Shown: piece after piece, positions 46,734 through 56,936 of the stretch
How positions within the stretch are numbered: position 1 is the first letter of the stretch
Layout of the letters: the number at the start of each line of letters is the position of its first letter
Assembly: GCA_964019425.1 (NCBI GenBank)
Contig: OZ025805.1
Span: 530,501-594,500 of the forward strand
Length of the DNA: 64,000 nucleotides
Source of the DNA: Flectonema sp. DT1601
Taxonomy: Eukaryota; Euglenozoa; Diplonemea; Diplonemida; Diplonemidae
Direction of reading: 5' to 3'
The notes under the pieces: generated by a model
The model's database searches: none
What the model was told of the DNA's origin: nothing
The model's input: the letters and a program-made list of their open reading frames with translations, nothing else
Position numbers and translations under genes: made by a program

Positions 46734-49700
46734 CTACTCTTGTTCAGCTTGAGAAAGCATCTGAAGGTAGGCTTGTGTCGGATCATCAGCGTTGGCGATG
46801 TTTTTGAGACGTTTTTGTTCATCCGCAGGCAGAGACATGTAAATATTAGAATAAAAGAATCCCTCTGAATTGATAAGTTCCTTTGGACTATCCTGTTCAA
46901 CTACAGTACCACAGTGATCAACTCTTCCTAAGACAACTAACTGGTCGGAATCGATAATTGTTTGAAGTCTGTGTGCAATAGTGATGACTGTGTGAGAAGT
47001 AAATGCCTCTCTGATAGTCTTTTGAATTAAAGTATCAGTTTCCAAATCAATATTAGCAGTCGCCTCATCGATAAGCAGAAGTTTTGTTCCCTTCTTGAGA
47101 AGTGCTCTTGCCAAGCAAAGAAGCTGACGCTCACCGAGAGAGAAATTAGCAGCTTTTTCAGTGACCTCTCCAGAGAGACGACCATCGTGTTTTTCAATTC
47201 TGTCTTTCATGTTTACTTTAGTAACGGCATCCCATACTTCTTCGTCAGTCGACAGGTCGAATGGATCTAAATTTCTTCTAACAGTTCCTCTAAACAGAAC
47301 TGGGTCTTGAGGAACCATTGAGATACGTCTACGGAGGTCAGACATAGCGATAGTTGATGTGTCTTTTCCATTAATTCTGACAGCTCCACCGGCGATTTCA
47401 ACAAGTCTGAATATGGCAGTCATGATTGTACTTTTACCAACACCAGTTCCTCCAACAATTCCAATCCTCTGTCCAGCTTTAGCTTTAAATGATAAATCTT
47501 TTACAACAATTGGAAGTTCTGGTCGGTATCTTAAAGAGACGTTGTCGAATTCAATAGCGACGTCTTCTCCTGGCCATGATGAGTCTGGTTTCTCACCTGT
47601 TAGTTTCTCTTGTGGTACTTCATCCCATTGACCAGCAGTGTATTGTAAGATTCTCTCAACGCTATTAATTGATGCCTCAAGTGTGCTGTACATACTTGAC
47701 ATGATTGATAAATAGAATGGAAGTGATGTCGCGTACATAATCCCGAGAGCTTTTAGTGAAACAGATCCAGTTCCGTTACCTGATCTACACTTGTCGATGA
47801 CATTAACAGTGACGACAGACCCGACGATAATACATCCCATCAAACCAAGTCTAATAGCTAAGTATTGTGGTAATGCAATACTCGCAAAGGTACTCGTCAC
47901 ACTTTTATCGATTTGCTCAACATTTACTTTACAACTTCCATTCTGAAGACCATAAGCCCTGAGAGTTGTTATTCCGTTAATCGTTTCAGTGTAGTGAGCC
48001 AATACTGGTGTTCTGTTAATGCTGTCGATTCTCTTTGTTTCTCTTTGACTAGGAAGGTAGTAGTTAACAGTAAAGATATAAAACACTGATATTAATGCCA
48101 ACACGGCAATAACAATCGGTTGACTGGCAGCTTGGATAACGATGTTTCCAAGAGACATACAGGCGACGTATAAAAACCAAAACATGTTCGATGGAACAAC
48201 AGAATCCACTTGAAAAATGTCATCTGTAAACCTGTTTAGAATACGACCTGTTGGTGTGGTGTCAAAGAACGAAGTTGGAGCGGTTACTAAGTGTCTTAAC
48301 ATTCCGTCGTGCAGAGCAGTTGAACCTTTTCTAAATAAAGAATATCCATATTTAGTAACAAAGTAACAAGTAAATATCATTACTCCGATTATAGAGCTGT
48401 AAACTATAATAAAAAACTTATTATGAGTATATTGAGGAGCTAATGGAAAACGAGGTTCAGGTTCATGTGCCCAATACTGCAACCACAGGTCAGTCGCATT
48501 AAAGGCAAACTGGTTGAATGCCATCAGCATGAGAAGACCAATCCAGTAGACTACTCCTCCGCAATTTCTAATGTACGCGAGGTAGACTGCTGCTGTTACT
48601 TTTCCTGTTACTCTTTCTTCGTTTCTGATTAGCTGGTCGTCATCGTCCTTTTTGAGAGGGCTCGCCTTTGGTGTGTTCGCTTTGTCTTCAGCGACATCAT
48701 CTTCAAAGAATGAAATAGTTTCTGAATAATTAATTCTCATACTTCTTTGTAAGTATGATTTAGCCAACACTCTTGACCAATCACATGCAATCAATAGTTT
48801 AATAGAATTACCTCCTGGTGATGAGAGAATAGAACTTATCTTCGATAAAGCGTCTTCGAAATTGGTCAGGATCGATTTGTTTTTAATATCGGAATTCCAA
48901 ACAGCTGTAGTGTTGCTGTCAGTAAGAACGTTACTGAATCCTTCATCTGTGAGGTTGTTGTTGTAGTTCTTATTACAAACAGATAGGTTACTCGTCACAT
49001 TTATTAAGAATGATTGTTCCTGAGTCTGTGAAACTTCTTCTTTTTCAGATTCCTCGACATCAGCTTCGTCTGTTTCTTTTTCTGCCGCTAATATTTGTTG
49101 AAATTCAGATTCTTTGGATTTGAACTCTGAGTAGGTTCCGCTGAATTTTATTTCACCCTCACCAGAAGGAGACTTCTCGATTACGATAACGTTGTCTGCT
49201 TTGTCCAAGTATTGAACTTGATGAGTTGCGAGAACAATTGTCTTTCCTTTTAATACACCACAGATGCATTGTTCAACCATACGCCTCTGTGTTCCGGCAT
49301 CAAGTGCTGAGAGAGGGTCATCAAACAAGAAGAAATCGGTTCCCAAATAAACAGCTCTTGCTAATGAAACTCTCTGCTTCTGTCCCCCCGACAAGGTAAT
49401 TCCTCGTTCTCCGATCTCAGTTTGATCGCCTTGTTTGAAGTTCTTGAATTCCCTTCGTAGTTGACATACGTCAACACAAGCATTATACCAAATATCTTCT
49501 TTATCAGACTCCATGATGATGTTTCTCTCGACAGAAGCATTCTTTAGCCAGGCTTCTTGAGTTGCGTACACTGGTCTAGAAGTACAGTGAACGCTACCTT
49601 GAGCACAGTCAATGTTACCAAGCAGAGCATCAATAAAAGTAGTCTTACCACTTCCGGTTGGTCCAATTATCATCGTGAGCTTACCCTTTTCGATTGAAAC

Positions 49701-51617
49701 GGGACTTGATAATTTCAATAAAACCTTTTCAACTACTTTGTATTGAGCGTCTTTCTCGGCAGCTGCTTTTCCAGCTGCTTTTTCTTTTTCCTTTGATTCA
49801 TCGGCTGGGTCCTCTTCCTTTTCTTCAATTCCGTTTTCGCGATCAGCTTTCTTAGCGACGATTGCGCTCTCAGTGCAGGCAGCAGCTATGAGAACAGCAA
49901 CAATCTGAGAGTATTCAATAGGGGGCGGGAGTTTCTGTAATACAGATTCATCACCTTTTGATAACCTGACAGGTGTATAAGCGAAAAATACAGCAGCATC
50001 GGCTTCACCTTCAGGGAGGAATCCAGCGTCGGATTTACCAGTGCGAATCATCGCCGCGGAGTTTTCTGGTAACTCAGTTGTGCCAAAGTCAACACTTTCG
50101 ATAGTGTCCGGGGCTTCAAGCATTCTCGTAATTCTGTAGAAAGCTTCTCTACATGAAATCGCCTTCGTAATTAACGCTGGGAGAGTAGTAGACGGTTGAC
50201 GCATAATCGTGAAATAAGATTGAGATGTGAAGGCGATCGCTGCTGTCAAAGTATTTCCCAACAAACTAAAAACAATAAAACAAGTCGCATTCAACATTGG
50301 AATGGTAACAAGAATTCCAGCATAGAGAAATGCGAACAAGTGATGAGTTTGTTTTATGTATCCAACTTCTTCCTTACGGAGATCACCTACTTGCTCTGAC
50401 ATCTTATCTTCCCAGACCATGTACTTCACAATTCTGATGCCTTCGAAGAGCTCATAGACGAGTTTTAATCTTCTGTCTTTAACTCTATTCATTTGTTTGT
50501 AAGGCTCTCCCATTTTCATCATAATAATTCCTTGGAATGGTCCACAGACAACCAACACACCAAGAGAAACAAACACACTCGGACCAACCAAGTGATAAAG
50601 CATTATCATAGAATAAATAATCATAACTGGTGCAGCCCACAGATCGTGAATGTTTAATAGAAGTTCTCGAACTCTTTCAGAATCCTTGTCAATCAGGTTT
50701 ACTTTATTACCTGTGTTGAAGTCAGGATGAGCGTTCGCCTTGGTGCTGATACTGAAAGTCTTTTTGTAAATTCTCGAAGATAAAACTCCTTTCATTTGAG
50801 CACCAGTTCTATATAAAGAGAACTGATACCAAGCTCCAGTAAGAAATGAAACAAACTGACTGACGACCATGATTGCAACATAAGTAAACCCTTCACTGTA
50901 AGAAGCATCATCCGTGTCTTGCATAAAAAGGATAACTCTGCGAAGGATTTCAGGTTGGACAAACTGAGCCGCAACCGTCAACACTTTAAGGACACCAGAT
51001 AAAAATAATGAAGTTCTGAATGCCTTGAAAAGAGCGCGGAATGATGATGCGGCTTCTGGTTTCTCATCGGACCATTTATATGGAGATCCATCTTCCTTTG
51101 AGCAGAGAGGCTTTAGTAGATGCGGTTTAATGAATGATCCCTTTCCTTCAGAACATTCAAAGATTCTCTCACCCATGTAGTAACCATCACCACGACCTTT
51201 ATCGTTTGTGGTGTCCCATTCTACTCCACAAAATATTGATTCTCTAGCTGGTCCGTTTGGAAGAGTTCCAACCCACTTTAAGGTTCCCTCATTGCCATTG
51301 TCATCTACTACTTTAGATTGTTTCTCAACAAGATGATCCCAACAGTGAGAACGTCTTACTTCCTCTCTCCAATGTTTATCAAATCTGTGGCAATTCACAA
51401 CAGTTTTGTCCTGGTGAGCGAGACCTCCAAAATCCTCAAATTGCAAAGCCTCTCCTTCTTTACTCTTTTTGTAAGCTAACGAAACAGTTTTTCCAACCCA
51501 AATAAAAAACAGTCTGGAAAACCAACCTGCTTCTTCTTCTGCTGTCTTTTGTTCATTCCGAAATTCATTTTCATAATCCTCGTCATCTTGATTAATAAGC
51601 TGACGGTAGCCAGACAT
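46734..51617 (-). CDS. ABCC-type (MRP-like) transporter with an inserted CAP-Gly domain
   Basis: 1,627 residues. The ABCC lasso-like N-terminus (GWFSRLFFIWVGKTVSLAYK) is interrupted at about residues 100-172 by a CAP-Gly domain (GTLKWVGTLP, FCGVEWDTTNDKGRGDG, GERIFECSEGKGSFIKPH). TMD1 then begins (FRALFKAFRTSLFLSGVLKV). NBD1 has Walker A GPTGSGKTT (about 656), signature LSGGQKQRVSLARA and Walker B FFLFDDPLSALD. TMD2 follows, then NBD2 with Walker A GGTGVGKST (about 1389), signature FSLGERQLLCLARA and Walker B LLLIDEATANID. ABCC proteins export organic anions and conjugates. CAP-Gly domains bind EEY/F tails of tubulin and EB proteins, so this transporter may be tethered to microtubules; that is inference. 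An Asn/Ser-rich insert of about 120 residues separates NBD1 and TMD2. It is a single frame with no intron evident. Confidence 0.9.
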   Translation of the reverse strand: MSGYRQLINQDDEDYENEFRNEQKTAEEEAGWFSRLFFIWVGKTVSLAYKKSKEGEALQFEDFGGLAHQDKTVVNCHRFDKHWREEVRRSHCWDHLVEKQSKVVDDNGNEGTLKWVGTLPNGPARESIFCGVEWDTTNDKGRGDGYYMGERIFECSEGKGSFIKPHLLKPLCSKEDGSPYKWSDEKPEAASSFRALFKAFRTSLFLSGVLKVLTVAAQFVQPEILRRVILFMQDTDDASYSEGFTYVAIMVVSQFVSFLTGAWYQFSLYRTGAQMKGVLSSRIYKKTFSISTKANAHPDFNTGNKVNLIDKDSERVRELLLNIHDLWAAPVMIIYSMIMLYHLVGPSVFVSLGVLVVCGPFQGIIMMKMGEPYKQMNRVKDRRLKLVYELFEGIRIVKYMVWEDKMSEQVGDLRKEEVGYIKQTHHLFAFLYAGILVTIPMLNATCFIVFSLLGNTLTAAIAFTSQSYFTIMRQPSTTLPALITKAISCREAFYRITRMLEAPDTIESVDFGTTELPENSAAMIRTGKSDAGFLPEGEADAAVFFAYTPVRLSKGDESVLQKLPPPIEYSQIVAVLIAAACTESAIVAKKADRENGIEEKEEDPADESKEKEKAAGKAAAEKDAQYKVVEKVLLKLSSPVSIEKGKLTMIIGPTGSGKTTFIDALLGNIDCAQGSVHCTSRPVYATQEAWLKNASVERNIIMESDKEDIWYNACVDVCQLRREFKNFKQGDQTEIGERGITLSGGQKQRVSLARAVYLGTDFFLFDDPLSALDAGTQRRMVEQCICGVLKGKTIVLATHQVQYLDKADNVIVIEKSPSGEGEIKFSGTYSEFKSKESEFQQILAAEKETDEADVEESEKEEVSQTQEQSFLINVTSNLSVCNKNYNNNLTDEGFSNVLTDSNTTAVWNSDIKNKSILTNFEDALSKISSILSSPGGNSIKLLIACDWSRVLAKSYLQRSMRINYSETISFFEDDVAEDKANTPKASPLKKDDDDQLIRNEERVTGKVTAAVYLAYIRNCGGVVYWIGLLMLMAFNQFAFNATDLWLQYWAHEPEPRFPLAPQYTHNKFFIIVYSSIIGVMIFTCYFVTKYGYSLFRKGSTALHDGMLRHLVTAPTSFFDTTPTGRILNRFTDDIFQVDSVVPSNMFWFLYVACMSLGNIVIQAASQPIVIAVLALISVFYIFTVNYYLPSQRETKRIDSINRTPVLAHYTETINGITTLRAYGLQNGSCKVNVEQIDKSVTSTFASIALPQYLAIRLGLMGCIIVGSVVTVNVIDKCRSGNGTGSVSLKALGIMYATSLPFYLSIMSSMYSTLEASINSVERILQYTAGQWDEVPQEKLTGEKPDSSWPGEDVAIEFDNVSLRYRPELPIVVKDLSFKAKAGQRIGIVGGTGVGKSTIMTAIFRLVEIAGGAVRINGKDTSTIAMSDLRRRISMVPQDPVLFRGTVRRNLDPFDLSTDEEVWDAVTKVNMKDRIEKHDGRLSGEVTEKAANFSLGERQLLCLARALLKKGTKLLLIDEATANIDLETDTLIQKTIREAFTSHTVITIAHRLQTIIDSDQLVVLGRVDHCGTVVEQDSPKELINSEGFFYSNIYMSLPADEQKRLKNIANADDPTQAYLQMLSQAEQE

Positions 51618-52022
51618 AGTTGGTGTTGTTGTTGTTGTTGTTGTTGTTGATGATGTGAATAATCAAATTATCCTGTGCTTGTGATAAGAATGTGAGTAAA
51701 TAAATTATTCAAAACACTCAAAGTAAACTAAAGGAACAAAGAAATAGATAATCTCCCTCATCAGGTGTCGTCAGTCGGTAGAAAATAATACGCAGCAAAG
51801 TATCAAATCAGATGGTTGGTTAGGTAAAGACAACCTGACATGATATTTTTAAAAAAAATAATTAGCAAACAGTGCACACAGCTGGTGAATTTTCATCCAC
51901 GTTTGGTGCTTGACTTAAAACACTACAGCAAAAGTTCACTTGATCTGCAAGCAGATTCAGCACCAACAAAGTGAGAGATGGAGTAAGGGTGGTATCCCTT
52001 CGCTATTTAACAACACACAAAA
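51618..52022. promoter_or_regulatory. Leader and promoter region of the ABCC gene with (CAA)n
   Basis: On the minus strand the leader just ahead of the ABCC ATG reads (CAA)n (51624-51649 on the + strand as GTT repeats). Short CAA-rich leaders precede several genes here (for example the giant glycoprotein and the receptor), suggesting a preferred unstructured 5' UTR. The rest is AT-rich spacer with no gene. Confidence 0.45.
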
Positions 52023-54341
52023 CTATTTGTCTGCCATAAACTTAACACCACCATCAAACCCGACTGATAACATCTGAGGATTGACGGGGCTGAATGCAGT
52101 CTTACTGACAACGTCAGTGTGAGTGTGAATTTTAGAAATTAATCTTGATGAAGAAGTGTCATAAAGATAAGTACATCTATCTTCCGATCCCATTGACAAG
52201 TATCGAAGACAAGGAGAGATACTACACGCAATAGAATGAACTCGATTGATGTGATTAGAAAACGATCGAATTGGTTTTTGAGGTGTTCGGACGTCCCACA
52301 ACTTTACAAGTCCATCAGGGGCAGTGGTCGCAAATATTTCCATTGATGACTGCACGTGATCGACAAACGCTGTAGCTGAAGGCAATGAAATAGCGCTTAC
52401 TGCTCTGCTGTGTGGAATGTTTGAAAATATTACCTTCGAAGCGGAGATGTCGTAAAAACACATTTCTTTGTTGCTGCCACCCCACCAAAGCATAGATGAC
52501 ATGAATGTGTTGTGTGCCGCCACCGTTGTTATATTTTGATTAGTTGTTTTAATTGAGTGGATTTGAACATCAGCTGACCTGTTAGACATCCTCTCCAAGT
52601 CATTTACTGAGGTGTCAATTGTTACCTTGTGAAAGTCAATAAACGATCCTCCAGCAACAACAACAACATTATCAATATTATAAAAAAACGATTTCTTAAT
52701 CTCAAACTTCTTGACTATGGAGTATATCGGTTTATCGACAGATGACATTTTCCAAAGATGAACCAACCCATCAAGAGAAGAAGTTGACAACAATTGTTGT
52801 TCACCATGTGCGTGAGTCGTACAACAGGAAGTCAAAGCAGCTTTATGACCTCTCAGTATAATTGAATCACCTTTATGTTTTGATACTGGTAGCTTTATTA
52901 AAGCAGCTGTCTTGTCTGATGATGCCGTCAACACAAATTTTGCATCAGCCGAATACACAACATCAACAATAGCAGATTGATGAGCTGGTTTCTCTCTCAA
53001 TATTTTATTATGATGATCTTGAATAACGGAAGGAGGTTGACAGTCGATTTGGTATTTCGGCATTGAAGTACCAGCACTAGTCTTCTTTGATGAAGCTCTC
53101 CTAGCTTTCTGTTGTCGTAGAACACTCCAAGGAACACTTGCAGCGTATCCACTTGATTTTATATTTTTATGAAAAACGACAGCCTTGTCGGTGCTGGGTT
53201 TTGAGACTTCCGACATGTGAAGAGGTGTGCAGAATACTTCAGGAAGGGAGTTCTTACAAAAAACAGACATCGTCAGGTCGTCGGAAATTGTAATTGGTTT
53301 CAACGAATAAACTGTAATCTCATTCAGAAGTGAGTTGTAAAGAAGTAAATTAGGATATCGTGAGCATTGTTTTGTAATAAGAGTCGCTCCCACAATCGGT
53401 AAAATAAACTCAACAGAGTATGAATCACAATCAAACAGAAAAGACGTATGAGAAGTCACCACCAAAACAGAACTTCCAACTACTTCAATCAACTGCACGC
53501 AATGAGAATACTCTTCTGTGATGTGACTTTCTTCTAGCTCGGGTTGTGTTGATTGTTTCCAGGGTGGAAGAGATGAGATTATTTTTATTTTCGGAGAATT
53601 GATTTGTTCTTTTTCCTGAATGCCATCAACATGTTTCTTAAACACGTTATTAATATCTAAATTATAAATTAGTTTGCTACCATCTCCTGTGTAGACTTTA
53701 AGACAACCAGACTCCTCTCCAACAAGAATCCTCTCAGAGCCAACTGGAGCAGCAAAGTGAATGGGAGAAGAATGAATCGATGATTGAAAAAATAAAATCC
53801 CATTACTAATGTCCCAAATTTTAAAAGTCCTGTCTTCAGAAGTCGATATTATTTTACAACTTCCGTCATCGTCTTCAAAGAATTTAATATTCAATACTCC
53901 TCGATCATGACCTTCCAATAGATTAGTACACCTCTGATTATCAATATCATAAATTAAAATCAAACTGTCATAGGCAGCTGCTATTGTTGTCTCTGTTGAA
54001 TTAATCGAAACAGAACCAGACCTAATTCCAGTTAAATGTTCAATTGAGGAAACATCAATCGTAATGTGAGAATCGTTATCAGTGTCTGATATGATTTCTT
54101 CATATTGATTCCAATAATAAACATCGAGACAACTAACAACTAAAATTTTATTTCGAATTTGTAAATCGTCAATAGCCGCTGGGAGTTGAATCGCTGTGAT
54201 GATCGTAGCCTCGTCGTATACCTGAATATATCCATCACTCTTTCCTAATATCATTAAACCATTACAAAATCCCATCGCTGTAACCTGTCCTGAACCAGAC
54301 GGTTGCAGCTGCAGCTGCTGCACTGCAACATTTCTATTCAT
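52023..54341 (-). CDS. WDR27: WD40-repeat protein, WDR27-like
   Basis: 772 residues with WD40 units across the whole length. Clear repeats include LEGHDRGVLNIKFFEDDDGS with SEDRTFKIWDI; PAHQSAIVDVVYSADAKFV with SSDKTAALIKL; and LRGHKAALTSC with SLDGLVHLWKM. The C-terminal run reads TTAPDGLVKLWDVRTPQKP, GSEDRCTYLYDTSSSRLISK and HTDVVSKTAFSPVNPQML. The last block strongly resembles the C-terminus of WDR27 (GSEDxCxYxYDxRSS...HTDxVxxVAFxP). The length fits that family, whose molecular role is poorly known. There is no membrane segment. The gene is one uninterrupted frame. Confidence 0.65.
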   Translation of the reverse strand: MNRNVAVQQLQLQPSGSGQVTAMGFCNGLMILGKSDGYIQVYDEATIITAIQLPAAIDDLQIRNKILVVSCLDVYYWNQYEEIISDTDNDSHITIDVSSIEHLTGIRSGSVSINSTETTIAAAYDSLILIYDIDNQRCTNLLEGHDRGVLNIKFFEDDDGSCKIISTSEDRTFKIWDISNGILFFQSSIHSSPIHFAAPVGSERILVGEESGCLKVYTGDGSKLIYNLDINNVFKKHVDGIQEKEQINSPKIKIISSLPPWKQSTQPELEESHITEEYSHCVQLIEVVGSSVLVVTSHTSFLFDCDSYSVEFILPIVGATLITKQCSRYPNLLLYNSLLNEITVYSLKPITISDDLTMSVFCKNSLPEVFCTPLHMSEVSKPSTDKAVVFHKNIKSSGYAASVPWSVLRQQKARRASSKKTSAGTSMPKYQIDCQPPSVIQDHHNKILREKPAHQSAIVDVVYSADAKFVLTASSDKTAALIKLPVSKHKGDSIILRGHKAALTSCCTTHAHGEQQLLSTSSLDGLVHLWKMSSVDKPIYSIVKKFEIKKSFFYNIDNVVVVAGGSFIDFHKVTIDTSVNDLERMSNRSADVQIHSIKTTNQNITTVAAHNTFMSSMLWWGGSNKEMCFYDISASKVIFSNIPHSRAVSAISLPSATAFVDHVQSSMEIFATTAPDGLVKLWDVRTPQKPIRSFSNHINRVHSIACSISPCLRYLSMGSEDRCTYLYDTSSSRLISKIHTHTDVVSKTAFSPVNPQMLSVGFDGGVKFMADK

Positions 54342-55771
54342 TTGTGTGTCATTCTTTGTAAGAAGAAAATTTGATTTTTAAAAAAAAAAAAAAAAGCCAC
54401 AACCAACACTCAAAAAATGATATTTCCACTTTCGGAGTAGTTTTATATTATTTTTTATGACATAAAAGTTATCTGTTGCTAAATTATGGTTTTGGTTTAA
54501 AAAAGACAGGAACGACATTGAAAAAAAAAAAAAAAAAAAACATATCAAATCAAAAATTACACTAAAGCCATGAGCAGCAGAGGGAAAAAAAAAGCCAATG
54601 AGGGTGTAAAAGAGGGATTGCGAGCAAGCACGGAGCCAAAAAAAAGAGAATCAGCGCCACAACAATATAATAAATAATCCCATACGTGTAAGGCATATCA
54701 CTTTAAGCTTCCCCATCTCAGGGATGAGGACGACGAACGAATTGCGAGTGTAGAAAATAGAAACCCTTGATCTCTATTGTAAGGAAAAAACATAATAATA
54801 ACCAAAAAATGACATAAATATTTTAATCTCTGGGAGGGGAACTTGGATAAATAGATCAAGGGTTAACACGCAACAAATTCAGACACGAATCAACAACTGG
54901 ATTCCGTCCGTCACAAAGGGGAGAGAGGGAGTTCTTTTTGAAGTGGACAATAATCAACTACAGAAAGAAAATAAATAAAATTTGAGATTATGAAAAAATA
55001 AAACAATAATAATAATATATATTTTGTGACACTACCGTGTAGAAACACTGCGACACAACGCTTCGTAGGACAACGCGAGGGCTTTAAATAGAATTATGTA
55101 AAATGAATGAGTTTCCGATCAACTACTACCGTAAACAACGGAGAGTACCATTTTATGTCTCATCTTCGAACACCAAAAACATCCAACTCAGCCTTCTTAA
55201 TGATAGAATGAAGAACGGGGGGAGAGGGCGGGCGATTTTGAATTCTTGTCCGATTCGTGTCAGAAAATGACTTATGCTAAGAAATTGGGAATTACAAAAA
55301 TAAAGCCGCAATGAACAAAACTTCTTCAGAAAGAAAATGGCTCTGAGAGGGGGAGTAACTTGATACTAATATTAAATGGAAAGCAACCTGAAACTGGCTA
55401 AAACGAAAATAGGGTTCGGCCAAACCTGGTTGCAATATAAGTGCTGTCGAATATGGGGCCATGTGAAGGGAGGAAAGAAAACAAAAAAGAAAAAAAAAAT
55501 AGGATGGGAGATTTTACACCTCCCACCACACCAATACCCGCAATACGTCGTCACGTCATTATTATGTAGAAGTAGTCTTTATATGAGACTAGAGCAGTGG
55601 TTAGGGATGAATAACATGGTACACATGTGTTGATTAAAAAAACAGATTTAGGATGAGAAGAAAAAAGTTTAAAACACGTCGACAACAACAAATAAAAGAA
55701 AGCCAACCAGCTAATCACAATTAAAATTATACAACAAAAGGTAGTCTTTATGAGTGACTTCTGATATCATT
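54342..55771. other. 1.4 kb spacer without a supported gene
   Basis: AT-rich with A-runs (54379-54393, 54520-54540). Dispersed repeat R3 copy 2 lies at 55350-55435. Short frames here have no coding character. Confidence 0.5.
55350..55435. repeat. Dispersed repeat R3, copy 2
   Basis: Relative of 46145-46220 in the same orientation. It lies about 0.34 kb beyond the stop of the RING gene, so both R3 copies sit in the 3' flank of a - strand gene. Confidence 0.6.
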
Positions 55772-56828
55772 TTAAGCTGCACCAGTTTGTCTCCTTCTGT
55801 ATGAAGCTGCCGAAGGAACTCTCGAGTTCGGAGGACTCGGATTAGTATTGCGTCTGGTGCGACTGTTTTATTTTATTAACCCCTTTTCTGTGTTCATAAT
55901 AACATAACACATAAAGTAAATATATATTTTTAAACACATACTTCGCAGCGATAGATCCGCAGATCGATTTAGTCGAAGCAGACACCAACTCCAAAGGCTG
56001 GCTATCAATAAGAAGAGGACGGGAACATGTTTGAGGATCTTGTTTTGCTGAAGGAGCTGCAGGGGCACAGAGATCTGATCTTTCAACGTTACTTTCTATC
56101 TTACAAAGAGGACAAACAACACGAAATACTTCGACTGGTTCCATCATTCGAATTCGAAGATGACGACGAAGACAAGGTCTATGAAAAGCATGAGAACACT
56201 GAGACAATATTATTAAAGCTGCTGATGTCGAAAAGCACTCTGTTCTCCTCAACTGTCTAAACCCACACTGCTTTAGTACCCAAGTCTTCTTTGGTACATT
56301 TATAACTTCTGTTCTACACATTGGACACGATCGATTCCTTGACAACCATTCCTTTATACAATCTGGACAGTAAATATGACCACAAGGTAGCTGTGTAACT
56401 GTTTGACCTATTTCATAAGGATCCCTACAGATAGGGCAACTCTGGTTCGATTCTTGGCGGAGGTGGAATTTGCTGACTTCGATGAGTTCTAAATTTTCGA
56501 AATCAGCTTCTTTGATCGGAGGAATAGTTGAAGGCTGTTCCTGTGTTAGTGATAGTTGTAAAACATGTTGGAAGACTACATCATTAACAACTCCATTTAA
56601 CTCATCCTGAACATTTGATAAACGATGCAGTCTACCTCTAAGTGAGAGTAGCCTCTCAAGTATTGATAAACCAGATGAAAAGAATCGTTCTATTCTCATC
56701 TCGTATTGAGCTGATTCACCATCACCATCACTACCACTCCTTCCTAACTGAACGATAACACGTCCAACAGGTACTCTGCTGCCATCACTTTCCTCTTCAG
56801 TATTTTCTAACATGTCTTGGGATGGCAT
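55772..56828 (-). CDS. RING-finger protein (probable E3 ubiquitin ligase), two exons
   Basis: Exon 1 is 55942-56828 and exon 2 is 55772-55862. The 79-nt intron (55863-55941) starts GTATGTG and ends AAAACAG. Splicing replaces a hydrophobic read-through tail with a basic tail ending RRRQTGAA, giving 325 residues. A canonical C3HC4 RING (CPICRDPYEIGQ, LPCGHIYCPDCIKEWL, CPMC) is at about residues 130-170. A second, incomplete RING-like block follows (CSHAFHRPCLRRHL, VVCPLC). The N-terminal part is helical. The domain order (helical region, then RING after a Pro-rich linker) is like RNF126-type ligases. It would transfer ubiquitin from E2 to an unknown substrate. Confidence 0.75.
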
Positions 56829-56936
56829 TTTTTTTTGTTTTAGTCCCTCTTTGATCCTCCAACAGTTAATCTGTGAGGGGTGTTATAAAATATTAATAAA
56901 TCTAACTTATCAAAAGTAAGCATCGCGTTCTAATAA

